Below, one piece after another: positions 54,638 to 64,000 of a stretch of 64,000 nucleotides of DNA (within the stretch, counting starts at the first letter, position 1; each line of letters starts with the position of its first letter). The stretch is from assembly GCA_030835135.1 (NCBI GenBank), contig JAUQWO010000052.1, positions 37,922 to 101,921 on the forward strand, written 5' to 3'. The notes beneath the pieces were generated by a model. That model had not been told where the DNA came from. It made no database searches and saw only the letters and a program-made list of their open reading frames with translations. This DNA is from Bacteroidota bacterium. Its GTDB lineage: Bacteria > Bacteroidota > Ignavibacteria > UBA10030 > UBA6906. A program made the translations under genes and the position numbers.

Positions 54638-55962
54638 CAGGATCCTTTGACGCCGACCTTCTTCATCAGGAAGGAAGCGATCGAATCTGCCTCGGCCGGT
54701 TTCAGTCCCTGCGACGGCATGTTGGGGAAAGCCGGATCAACCTTCACCGGATTCAGGATGAATCGCACCAGATCGGCTTTGCGGCCGGCATACTTCGTGA
54801 CCACGGTCGTGTACGCTGGACCGACCTTCTTCTGGTCGAACAGGTGGCAGGCGGAGCACTTGCCATTGTAGATATCTTCACCCGTCAGGGGTTTCGCCCC
54901 GACGCCCAGAGCGGTCTTCAATGCCTCCTCATGCCTGTCGTACACCACCGCGAGAGCCACGGCATGATCGCGCGTCGCATTGTGCAGGGCCACCTGGTAC
55001 ATCGAAGCAAGACACGTTGTGGCGGCGACCACCAGAGCGAACGCATACGACGTCGTTGCAGGTCTCCCCAGTTGGACATACGCGTAGATCGCCTGCAGGG
55101 CACCGAAGAGTGCCAGGACCGCGCAGGCCGCGAGCACATACACCCATCCCGAGACCGCAAGGTCTTCGAGACGGAGCAGTGACGCCGCGAGGAACAGCGG
55201 CAGCGCCAGGATCGCGGCGGTGAGGATCTTGAGCGCGAGGGGCCGGATCGCGGAGTCGTACGCCGGACCGCCATCAGGGTCTGCCGGGATACGGTAATGG
55301 AAGAACAGGACGCCGATACCCGTCATGGCCGCCGCGAGGCTGAGGAACACAAGCCATGTCAACCAGACGTCGGCGGAGATGAACAGTGCCAGCATCGAGG
55401 AAATGTCGTCCCACGCGGTTGGCCTGATGCCAACAGCCGTGGCAGCGCTGAGGAAGAACGACGCGAACACGATCGTCCACGCGGCGACTTTTCCGCTCTT
55501 CTGATGGGTGGTCAGGGCCCCGGCCTGCAGCGACCCTGCCGTGCCGCCGTCTGCTGCGGTGTCCTGCAATGCCTCCGTCAACCGGAAGGTATACTGGTAT
55601 GCGAACGCAGCCACGCCCGCCGCGATGAGCAGGGCGACGGCAAGGACAGCCGCTCCGGTAGCGAGTGCCGGGGTCCCCTGCAGCACCTGGGCATAGACAA
55701 AGGCGACCGCAAGGGACGGGAGGATCGCGAAGAAGGTGAAGAAGCTGCGCGAAGGCAGGACCGCGGTGATCAGGCGGCGGGCGAGCAGTCGCATACTCCC
55801 GTCCCCTGCCGTCCGCCTGTCGGCGTACACCGCCAGCACGATCGACCCGGTGACCAGTGCCAGGTATGGCAGAAGCACCGCCATCACCAGATTATAGATG
55901 AACAGGAGCAGATGGAAATGCTCCGTGGACTGAGGGAGTGCTATGTTGTTCAGGACTTCCAT
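54637..55962 (-). CDS. Membrane-bound cytochrome c, many-helix
   Basis: 441 residues. About nine membrane helices (residues 1-330), then a C-terminal heme c domain: KCSACHLF at the heme site and NMPSQGLKPAEADSI with the likely Met ligand. N-terminal HFHLLLFIYNLVMAVLLPYL recalls subunit I of cytochrome bd-like or related membrane cytochromes. It follows coxB and may carry the heme c that CoxB lacks. Its exact role is not established. Confidence 0.8.
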   Translation of the reverse strand: MEVLNNIALPQSTEHFHLLLFIYNLVMAVLLPYLALVTGSIVLAVYADRRTAGDGSMRLLARRLITAVLPSRSFFTFFAILPSLAVAFVYAQVLQGTPALATGAAVLAVALLIAAGVAAFAYQYTFRLTEALQDTAADGGTAGSLQAGALTTHQKSGKVAAWTIVFASFFLSAATAVGIRPTAWDDISSMLALFISADVWLTWLVFLSLAAAMTGIGVLFFHYRIPADPDGGPAYDSAIRPLALKILTAAILALPLFLAASLLRLEDLAVSGWVYVLAACAVLALFGALQAIYAYVQLGRPATTSYAFALVVAATTCLASMYQVALHNATRDHAVALAVVYDRHEEALKTALGVGAKPLTGEDIYNGKCSACHLFDQKKVGPAYTTVVTKYAGRKADLVRFILNPVKVDPAFPNMPSQGLKPAEADSIASFLMKKVGVKGS

Positions 55963-56021
55963 GCCTGTCGGATCCTCATGTCAGATTTCAGCGTGTGCGT
56001 ATCCTCGTCCGGGTCTGCCCT

Positions 56022-56678
56022 TTACCTGGCAGGTGCGGCAGACCGCAGGGGCGCATAGTCCTTCGATGCCTTCGCCGATCGTGCCCGGTACCACTGGTCG
56101 AAGGCCTCGGGCGTCATGGCCACGACCTTCGTATACATGTACGCATGCCGGAGACCGCAGTATTCCGCGCAGGCGATATCATAGGATCGTGGTTCGGGTG
56201 TGCTGAACCACATCACATTCGTGCGATTCGGGATCACGTCTTTCTTGATGCGGAATGCCGGGATGTACATCGAGTGATTGACATCCATCGACGTGAGTGA
56301 CAGCTTGATCGGCTGCTGCACCGGGACGAACAGCGTATCGGTCTGCAGCCCGTTCGGATATTCGAATGTCCAGGTCCACATCCGCGCCGTCACATGGATC
56401 GGCACGGCATTGTCCGGCACCTCGCTCATCCGGCTGTATCCTTCCCATCCCATGTAGAACATGCCCATGAACAGGACCAGCGGAATGACGGTCCACGCCA
56501 CTTCCAACGGGACATTCCCCTCGATATTCGTCGGATGCGGGTTCCGTTTCCGGCTGTACCGGAACAGGAAATAGATCATTGCCACCACCAGACCGAGCAG
56601 GACCAGCGAGGAGATCCCCACGATCAGAAGGAATGTGGCATCGACGTAATCTGCGAACGGTGACGAACCAGTGAACAT
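56022..56678 (-). CDS. coxB: Cytochrome c oxidase subunit II (CuA), no heme c
   Basis: 218 residues. Two membrane helices, then the CuA domain: MDVNHSMYIPAFRIKKDVIP and the CuA ligand group CAEYCGLRHAYM. No C-terminal CxxCH heme c domain, unlike caa3 oxidases; the tail simply ends after EAFDQWYRARS. Receives electrons from cytochrome c. Confidence 0.95.
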   Translation of the reverse strand: MFTGSSPFADYVDATFLLIVGISSLVLLGLVVAMIYFLFRYSRKRNPHPTNIEGNVPLEVAWTVIPLVLFMGMFYMGWEGYSRMSEVPDNAVPIHVTARMWTWTFEYPNGLQTDTLFVPVQQPIKLSLTSMDVNHSMYIPAFRIKKDVIPNRTNVMWFSTPEPRSYDIACAEYCGLRHAYMYTKVVAMTPEAFDQWYRARSAKASKDYAPLRSAAPAR

Positions 56679-56702
56679 GAGATCTTCTCCGGGCTCCGGC
56701 TC

Positions 56703-57002
56703 TCAGTGAAATGCGTAGTCAAAGAATGTCATCACGATGAAGATGAGGAACGTCACGAACGCGACCACCGTGAACAGCCGGAAGACACGATCCTCGAACC
56801 GCAGGTGCATGAAGATGTTCAGCACCAGAAGGCTCTTGATGCTCGCGATGACCAGTGCCGTGATGATCACCCAGCGACCGAGCTCGATACCGGCAAGAGC
56901 AACGGTGAGCGCCGTCAGGGCGACGAGTCCGAACCAGATCACGACATACCGGCTGTAGGAGACGACGTGCTGTGCGTGTGCAGATTGATCGGTGTGGCTC
57001 AT
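56703..57002 (-). CDS. coxD: Cytochrome c oxidase subunit IV, prokaryotic type
   Basis: 99 residues. Three membrane helices (YVVIWFGLVALTALTVAL, VIITALVIASIKSLLVL, VVAFVTFLIFIVMTFF) with the LNIFMHLRFE pattern of the bacterial subunit IV family. Nine bases after coxC. Confidence 0.9.
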   Translation of the reverse strand: MSHTDQSAHAQHVVSYSRYVVIWFGLVALTALTVALAGIELGRWVIITALVIASIKSLLVLNIFMHLRFEDRVFRLFTVVAFVTFLIFIVMTFFDYAFH

Positions 57003-57011
57003 GATCGGTCC

Positions 57012-57637
57012 TCAGTGCAACAGGTAGAACAAGGGGAACAGGAAGATCCAGATGATATCGACCAGGTGCCAGTAGAGGGCGCCCGATTCGAGACGGACAT
57101 ACGACCCGGCGTTGATCGAGCCGCGGCGGACCGCCTCGAACACATACAGCAGGACCGCCAGGCCGATGATCACGTGCAGGGCATGCAGACCGGTCATCAC
57201 GAAATACAGACCGAAATACAGGATCACGCCCTGGGGCTGCGCGAGCAGTTCCGGGGCGCCGGGGTAGATCCCGACCTCGAACTTGTGGCCCCATTCGAAG
57301 TACTTGTTCACGAGGAACGCCAGCCCCATCATGATGGTCATGCCAAGGAGGGCAAGCGCGAATCCCTTCTTCCCTTCCTGGACGGCCGTGATCGACATCG
57401 CGACGGTGAGGCTGCTGGTGAGCAGGATGAGGGTGTTCACGGTGCCCACGAAGGTGTTGAGTTCCGCGGCCGCCAGGTGGAATGCATCAGGATGCGTGTA
57501 CCGGTAGACGGCATACACGATGAACAGGCCGCCGAACAGGATGAGTTCAGTGAACAGGAACAGCCACATGCCCATGCGCGAACCTGTGTCGTCGCGGTGG
57601 GCGTGCGTGGTTGCTGCGGCGGATGGGGGCATGCTGC

Positions 57638-57641
<4 letters not shown>
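57012..57641 (-). CDS. coxC: Cytochrome c oxidase subunit III
   Basis: 209 residues, GTG 57641 overlapping the coxA stop (GTGA). Five or so helices: GMWLFLFTELILFGGLFI, GLYFVMTGLHALHVIIGL, GALYWHLVDIIWIFLFP (the typical ending YWHFVD-IW). Short form without the first two helices of long subunit III. Confidence 0.95.
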
Positions 57642-59284
<1,643 letters not shown>

Positions 59285-59291
59285 ACGTGTG

Positions 59292-60086
59292 TCACCTTTC
59301 GCCTGTCCGTTTCTTCGGCATCACGATGAAGATCACCACGAACACCGCGACCAGGCCCACGACCACGAGGCCGCCGACGCGGGTGATGTTCATCGTGTAC
59401 GACTGTGCTTCCGGGTCGTACCGGAAGCAGTACTTGATGAGCTTCGCGATCGTCGGTCCGGTCCGGCCCTCCGCCGCCTCCATCACGGCCATCTTCACGT
59501 CGAAGGGAAGATACTGGATCCCGTTGATGTACCGTGTCACTTTTCCCTCGGGCGAGATGACGATCAGCGCACCCGCGTGGGCATAGTCGTTACCTTCGCG
59601 CCGGAAGTAAAAGCCCGCCGCGTCCGTCAGCTGCATGATCGTTGTGCTGTCCGCAGTGAACCAGCGCCATCCCGCGGGATCGATCGGCTTCTTCAATGCC
59701 GCGAGATAACTCGTCTTCTTCTCCCCTGCCAGCGGCGGCTTCTCGCGGTGATCGAAACTCACCGTGACGATCTGATAGTCCTTCCCGGCCTCCAGGTCCA
59801 TCTTGTCTATGGTGCGCGCAAGCTCGGTGAGCAGCGGACTGCAGATGCCGGGGCAGCGGTAGTACACGAAGGTCACGATCGTCGGCTTGGTGACGATGTC
59901 GCGCAGGGTCACCGGGTACCCCTGCTCGTCGTACAAGGTCACGCCCAGAGGAAGCGTGTTCCCGAGTTTCTCCACGATGCCGATGGGCGGATGTGCGGCC
60001 GCCGGTTGGTCCTGGCCCGGGCTCGCCACGGGAAAGAGCCCGACGCTCGCAGCAGCAAGAAGCACGATGGAGCATCGCTTCATCAT
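59292..60086 (-). CDS. SCO1/SenC-family copper chaperone
   Basis: 264 residues. Signal peptide SIVLLAAASVGLFPVASPG; copper motif RCPGICSPL (CxxxC) and the later His in YAHAGALIVIS; thioredoxin-like fold. An unusual C-terminal membrane helix (VGGLVVVGLVAVFVVIFIVM) anchors it. Delivers copper to the CuA site of CoxB. Starts inside the stop of the cytochrome gene (ATGA). Confidence 0.93.
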   Translation of the reverse strand: MMKRCSIVLLAAASVGLFPVASPGQDQPAAAHPPIGIVEKLGNTLPLGVTLYDEQGYPVTLRDIVTKPTIVTFVYYRCPGICSPLLTELARTIDKMDLEAGKDYQIVTVSFDHREKPPLAGEKKTSYLAALKKPIDPAGWRWFTADSTTIMQLTDAAGFYFRREGNDYAHAGALIVISPEGKVTRYINGIQYLPFDVKMAVMEAAEGRTGPTIAKLIKYCFRYDPEAQSYTMNITRVGGLVVVGLVAVFVVIFIVMPKKRTGER

Positions 60087-61018
60087 AACACGGCTCCTGT
60101 GAGGGTCCGGTGGAGCATGACCCAGTTCTCCCGTGACAGTCGCGTCACGGAAGGCCTGAAGCCCAGCCCGACCGGGTCGGCGCTCACGATGCGGACGAAC
60201 TCATCAACGGTTGCACAACGGTTTCCTGCGGTCCGGATGGCCTGCACTGCGCGCGCCGGGTCCTTCGCGGTGCGGAGGAAGAGGAGCGCCCCGGGGTCGC
60301 CACCGGAGCCATACCTCTCGAGCATCCGCACGACGGCAGCGCTGTCCTGTGCGTGCTCGGCGACCAGGGCCTTCCGTGCATTCACGATCGGCACCTGTGC
60401 CGGGATCGTTGTTCCCTTCGAGAGCTGATAGACCGTCTCGAGGTTCGCGATATCCGCCTCACTGTCCACCGGAGGAGCCGGGTGGAACGACCGGATCAGA
60501 TGGATCAGTGCGAAGCGATCTGCCGGGGGCAGATACCCGTACGATGCCATCCCGTTCTTCACGATCCCGTCCTGCAGTGTCCGGTAGATGTCCGCAATGC
60601 GCGCACCGTTCGTCCATCCTGCAGCGGCATGGAAGTTCCGCGGACGCGGGTTGAGCACGAGTCCCGCGGGGCCATCGCCGGCACCGGTTTCACCGTGGCA
60701 CGAAGCGCACGTGGTGCGGAACACTTCTCTGCCGCGCGCAAGAACGGAGTCATTCGCAACAACCGCCTTCGTGACGTCGACCGGCGGCAGAACGCGGGGT
60801 GATTGGAACGGGATCTCCTGGACGAATGCGGTGGAGTCCTTGAGGGCGACCGGCATGATGCTGCTGCGTCCTATGGCATCCATGCGATTCACGTAGAGGA
60901 TCCCGATGATGACAAGCACCGTCAGGACGTACACGTACGTATAGCCGAACAATTTTCGCGGGCTCCGCAGCAGATCGCGGAAGTCCATTTCAGGTTTCAG
61001 ATCCGACCTCTGATCCAT
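60083..61018 (-). CDS. Membrane-anchored cytochrome c next to ActF
   Basis: 311 residues. One N-terminal membrane helix (FGYTYVYVLTVLVIIGILYV), then a heme c domain with TCASCHGETGAGDGPAG and the likely Met ligand region in GMASYGYLPPADRFALI. The C-terminal half (about 190-311) has no heme motif. Lies between actF and sco and may shuttle electrons between Alternative Complex III and the oxidase. Confidence 0.85.
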   Translation of the reverse strand: MDQRSDLKPEMDFRDLLRSPRKLFGYTYVYVLTVLVIIGILYVNRMDAIGRSSIMPVALKDSTAFVQEIPFQSPRVLPPVDVTKAVVANDSVLARGREVFRTTCASCHGETGAGDGPAGLVLNPRPRNFHAAAGWTNGARIADIYRTLQDGIVKNGMASYGYLPPADRFALIHLIRSFHPAPPVDSEADIANLETVYQLSKGTTIPAQVPIVNARKALVAEHAQDSAAVVRMLERYGSGGDPGALLFLRTAKDPARAVQAIRTAGNRCATVDEFVRIVSADPVGLGFRPSVTRLSRENWVMLHRTLTGAVL

Positions 61019-61035
61019 CCCGGGTCCTTCAATGA

Positions 61036-62220
61036 TTACAGGTGGAAATCCAGGCCCCGCTGCAGCTTCGGATCGCCGATCGGGACAAGGTTATAGCGTT
61101 TACTTTTCCATGAGATCAGGAGCATGATGAGACCAATGCCGACGAAGGGAAAGCCGATCTCGGTCCAGCTCAACGACAGGTCCGGGCTATGCGTCGGCAT
61201 GACCAGCCAGTACAGATCCACGAGGCGCGCCGCCAGCAGCCAGATCGCCATGATCTTCAGACGGCGGAGGTCCATCTTCGCCTCCTGTGGCAACAGGACG
61301 ATGTACGGGACCGCGAATTGGACCACGATCAGCAGCACGGACATGATCTGCCACCCGTTGGCCCAGCGCGCCATGAACCAATACGTTTCTTCCGGCAGGT
61401 TCGCGTACCAGATGAGAAGGAACTGGCTGAACGCAATGTAGGCCCAGAAGTTCACGAAGCCGAACATCAGGGCACCGAGACTGTAGAAATGGTCCCTGCG
61501 CAGGCCCGGCAAATACCCCTTCTCGTGCATCAGCACCACGATCAGGGTGGTCGCCGCAAGGGCCGCGAGGATGGTCCCAGAGAAGAAGTACACCCCGTAG
61601 ATCGTCGAGAACCAATGCGCTTCGAGGCTCATCGCCCAATCGAACGCCGTGAACGTGAGGGTAATGGCGAAGAGCGGAAGGAAAGCAGCGGCGAGCCGGA
61701 CATTCGAACGTGTGAGCGACGGGTCACGGGTGACGTCCTGCTTCGTCGAGTTCCGGACGAACAGGAACCCGAAGAGGATCCAGATCGCGAGAAATGCGGC
61801 GGTCCGGATCGAGAAGAACTGCACGTTCAGGTACGCGGATTTCCCGGCAAGCACAGTATCCGCCTTCACTGCTTCCTCGTGGGTCCAGTGGAAGAGATCG
61901 TGCAGATGAAGAAACAGCGGCAGGACCAGAAGGACTAGGAACGGAGCGATGCCGGAGAGGAATTCCGGTACGCGCCGCATGGGGACACTCCAGACCGCGC
62001 CCGTGATATGTTCCAGGGCCACAAGAAAGATGGCACCGACGCCGATGCCCACCATGAACAGATACAGGACCACGGCATCAAAGGAGGCCCGGACAGGCTG
62101 GAGGACGAACGCAGCGATCACGAGCAGGACGCCGGCGAACAACAGTCCCAATCCGATGCGGTCCAGGGACGGAGGCAGACTCTTGCTGGGTGCGGCCGGG
62201 ATGTGTGTCGATGTACTCAT
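61036..62220 (-). CDS. actF: Alternative Complex III quinone-site subunit ActF (NrfD-like)
   Basis: 394 residues from ATG 62220 (ATGA overlap with actDE). Ten or so membrane helices: IGLGLLFAGVLLVIAAFVL, LFMVGIGVGAIFLVALEH, FAITLTFTAFDWAMSLEAHW, NFWAYIAFSQFLLIWYANLP. The FDWAMSLEAHW and FSQFLLIWYANLPEET parts fit the ActF family. Binds quinol with ActC. Confidence 0.9.
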   Translation of the reverse strand: MSTSTHIPAAPSKSLPPSLDRIGLGLLFAGVLLVIAAFVLQPVRASFDAVVLYLFMVGIGVGAIFLVALEHITGAVWSVPMRRVPEFLSGIAPFLVLLVLPLFLHLHDLFHWTHEEAVKADTVLAGKSAYLNVQFFSIRTAAFLAIWILFGFLFVRNSTKQDVTRDPSLTRSNVRLAAAFLPLFAITLTFTAFDWAMSLEAHWFSTIYGVYFFSGTILAALAATTLIVVLMHEKGYLPGLRRDHFYSLGALMFGFVNFWAYIAFSQFLLIWYANLPEETYWFMARWANGWQIMSVLLIVVQFAVPYIVLLPQEAKMDLRRLKIMAIWLLAARLVDLYWLVMPTHSPDLSLSWTEIGFPFVGIGLIMLLISWKSKRYNLVPIGDPKLQRGLDFHL

Positions 62221-63368
62221 TGCAGGTCGGACTCCTTCGCGTTGTGTGCACGCTGCAAGACCCGGATATAGTGCACGATCGCCCACCGCTCGTCACGCGT
62301 CAACTGCGAGGCATACGCGGGCATCACATTCTGTCCTTCGGTCATGACATGATAGATCGAGCCATCCGGCCACGTGCGGACCTTGTCCGAATGGAGCGTG
62401 GGCGGGTTCGGGAACTGTCCGTTGAGCCGGCTATCCCCGCTTCCGAAGTTGCCGTGGCATGGGCTGCAGAACGTCAGGAACTTCGCGCGGCCGGTCGCCA
62501 CCGTTGCATCCGTAAGCGGCAACGGGTTCACGAGGAACTTGCCGGCATCATCCGGCTTCCCCTTGTACGGATATGGCATCACGCCCCGTGCGATCGTCCC
62601 CTCTACGGGAGGCCGCATGCCGATGCCATTCTTGAACAGCGCACTTGCCTCCTGGGCGCCCATTTTCCTCTGCAGCATCATCCAGTTGTACGGCGGCGCA
62701 TACAGGACAACATTCAGCATAAGATAGGTCGATGCGGCCACGACCAGGGCCACGGTGGCGAGCAGCGCGATGAACTTCAGGTCGAACATCTTCGCCCCAT
62801 GCCGGCGGTCTTCCAGGTCGTAGTGGACGACCGCGATGTCCGTGCCGCCAAGCGACGCGAAGAATCCCCTCACCTTCTGTTCATCGAACAGCGGATCGGC
62901 CGCCTCGATGCAAATGCCGAACCCGTCCGTCGAGACGCGCTTCATGTAGGGTGTATCGTGGAGCGGATGACTGTTGTTGGGGAACTTGAAGAAGATGACG
63001 ATCATCGACACGACGGTGAGCACGGAAGCCAGGAGCACCGTGATCTCGAACGCCACCGGGACGAACGCCGGCCACGACCAGAATGGCTTCCCCCCGATGA
63101 CCAGCGGATAGTCCACCAGTGTGACCCACGTCATCAGGCCCACGGCACCCACCGCGCCCAGGAGCCCGAACACGAGGGCAAAATATCCGAGCGGCGAGGT
63201 CGTGAGTTTCATTGCGCGATCCATGCCGTGCACCGGGTAGGGTGCGTGGACGTCGTACCGTGTGTATCCCGCCTTCACGGTGGCCGCCACCGCCTGCATC
63301 AACGCGTCCGGCGTCGGGAACAGCGCCGTCAGACTGTAGACTGGAGTGTCCATGCTTCTCTGTGTCAT
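62217..63368 (-). CDS. ActD-ActE fusion: DUF3341 domain plus cytochrome c
   Basis: 383 residues from ATG 63368 (ATG 63353 possible). N-terminal part is ActD (DUF3341): YSLTALFPTPDALMQAV, TRYDVHAPYPVHGMDRAM, two helices, GFGICIEAADPLFD. Then one more membrane helix and a heme c domain equal to ActE: FLTFCSPCHGNFGSGDSRL with the Met ligand likely in GQNVMPAYASQL. In Rhodothermus ActD and ActE are separate proteins. Confidence 0.92.
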   Translation of the reverse strand: MTQRSMDTPVYSLTALFPTPDALMQAVAATVKAGYTRYDVHAPYPVHGMDRAMKLTTSPLGYFALVFGLLGAVGAVGLMTWVTLVDYPLVIGGKPFWSWPAFVPVAFEITVLLASVLTVVSMIVIFFKFPNNSHPLHDTPYMKRVSTDGFGICIEAADPLFDEQKVRGFFASLGGTDIAVVHYDLEDRRHGAKMFDLKFIALLATVALVVAASTYLMLNVVLYAPPYNWMMLQRKMGAQEASALFKNGIGMRPPVEGTIARGVMPYPYKGKPDDAGKFLVNPLPLTDATVATGRAKFLTFCSPCHGNFGSGDSRLNGQFPNPPTLHSDKVRTWPDGSIYHVMTEGQNVMPAYASQLTRDERWAIVHYIRVLQRAHNAKESDLQ

Positions 63369-63390
63369 GTGGATTTCACATTCACCGTTG

Positions 63391-64000
63391 CTAGTGGTGT
63401 TCCGGCTGCGCGCCCGGGACAACGGCCTTGATCTCGGCGAGCGAGATGACGGGCAGGACGCGGACGAACAGGAGGATCAGGGTGAAGAACAGGCCAAGAC
63501 TGCCGATGAAGATCCCGAAGTCGACCATGCTGGGCGTGTAATGTCCCCAGCTCGACGGCAGATAATCGCGTGACAGGGACGTCACAATGATCACGAACCG
63601 TTCGAACCACATGCCGACATTCACAAAGATCGCGATGATGAACATCGCCGGGATCGAACGGCGGATCCGCTTCGACCAGAACAGTTGCGGGAAGATCACA
63701 TTGCAGGAGACCATCGTCCAGTACGCCCAGGCGTACGGTCCGAGTGCGCGATTGATGAACACGAACGACTCGAACTGGCTCCCGCTATACCAGGCGATGA
63801 AGAACTCCATGCCATACGCATACCCCACCATGCTCCCGGTGAGGATCATGACCTTGTTCATCTTCTCGAGCGTGTCGAGCGTGATCAGGTGTTTCAGGTC
63901 GAAGAGCTGGCGCACCACGATCAGGGAGTTCTGAACCATGGCAAATCCGGAGAACACAGCCCCCGCGACGAAGTACGGCGGGAAGATCGTAGTATGCCAG
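63391..64000 (-). CDS. actC: Alternative Complex III subunit ActC (NrfD-like), partial
   Basis: The reading frame runs past the right edge, so the N-terminal part is missing. About 200 C-terminal residues are seen: [60 protein letters not shown]. These match the C-terminal half of the NrfD/PsrC-type ActC. The membrane helices bind quinol; ActA and ActB would lie beyond the edge. Confidence 0.93.
   Translation of the reverse strand, partial: WHTTIFPPYFVAGAVFSGFAMVQNSLIVVRQLFDLKHLITLDTLEKMNKVMILTGSMVGYAYGMEFFIAWYSGSQFESFVFINRALGPYAWAYWTMVSCNVIFPQLFWSKRIRRSIPAMFIIAIFVNVGMWFERFVIIVTSLSRDYLPSSWGHYTPSMVDFGIFIGSLGLFFTLILLFVRVLPVISLAEIKAVVPGAQPEHH

Overview
The window is about 64 kb of GC-rich, gene-dense chromosome with no transposase, phage gene or CRISPR array that I can see. 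It looks like a member of the Bacteroidota/Chlorobiota side of the tree, most likely Ignavibacteria-like. Three things suggest this: a type IX secretion sorting tail of the QNYPNPFNPST kind (518-2203), a tmRNA whose tag ADYNYALAA resembles the Chlorobium tag as I remember it, and an Alternative Complex III plus A2-type cytochrome oxidase cluster. The assignment is inference.

Layout. 1-2203: the tail of a sialate O-acetylesterase and a secreted FG-GAP protein with a type IX tail. 2232-3632: a Tat-exported class V aminotransferase. 3675-10558: an ECF sigma factor, a divergent FecR anti-sigma factor and an STN-containing TonB-dependent receptor, followed by three exported proteins. 10680-13923: a GH127 glycosidase and a small beta-barrel. 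13945-21021: serine acetyltransferase and a signalling block (CheY-like receiver, cNMP-domain histidine kinase, two REC-PAS proteins without an output domain). 21018-25125: SpoIID, YgfZ, an uncharacterised winged-helix-like protein and a LOG protein in one overlapping operon. 25229-27457: tmRNA, DapF and a lipid kinase. 27498-35911 (minus): yqeY, mutS2, biotin carboxylase, biotin carrier, FadL-type porin and purL in one tightly coupled operon. 36050-38996: a TolB-like propeller protein and an M28 peptidase. 39053-43234 (minus): an eight-gene operon of small enzymes and unknowns. 43265-48719: tryptophanase, an unknown gene, an enoyl-CoA hydratase/apt pair, and lrp-glnA. 48849-53598: rpe with a PASTA protein, a metallophosphoesterase, and the nucleoside genes cdd, tdk and PNP. 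53729-64000 (minus): the respiratory cluster actC(partial)-actDE-actF-cyt c-sco-coxA-coxC-coxD-coxB-cyt c-ctaB.

How the genes fit together. The respiratory cluster encodes a quinol:cytochrome c oxidoreductase of the Alternative Complex III type feeding an A2-type oxidase, with its copper (SCO) and heme (CtaB) assembly factors. The sigma/FecR/receptor set is a cell-surface signalling module that probably controls its own receptor and the exported proteins next to it. Many gene pairs overlap by ATGA or GTGA, so translational coupling is widespread.

Promoters. Fifteen sites upstream of genes fit TTGnnn-17 bp-TAnnnT, several perfectly as TTGACA-17-TATATT. The tmRNA 5' end fixes the start point of one of them. 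Several of these promoters put the transcription start at or within a few bases of the start codon, which suggests leaderless mRNAs. The features most worth a second look are the leaderless group, a C10 tract in the sigma factor gene, the ActD-ActE fusion with heme-less CoxB, and the histidine kinase with an expanded phosphoacceptor domain.
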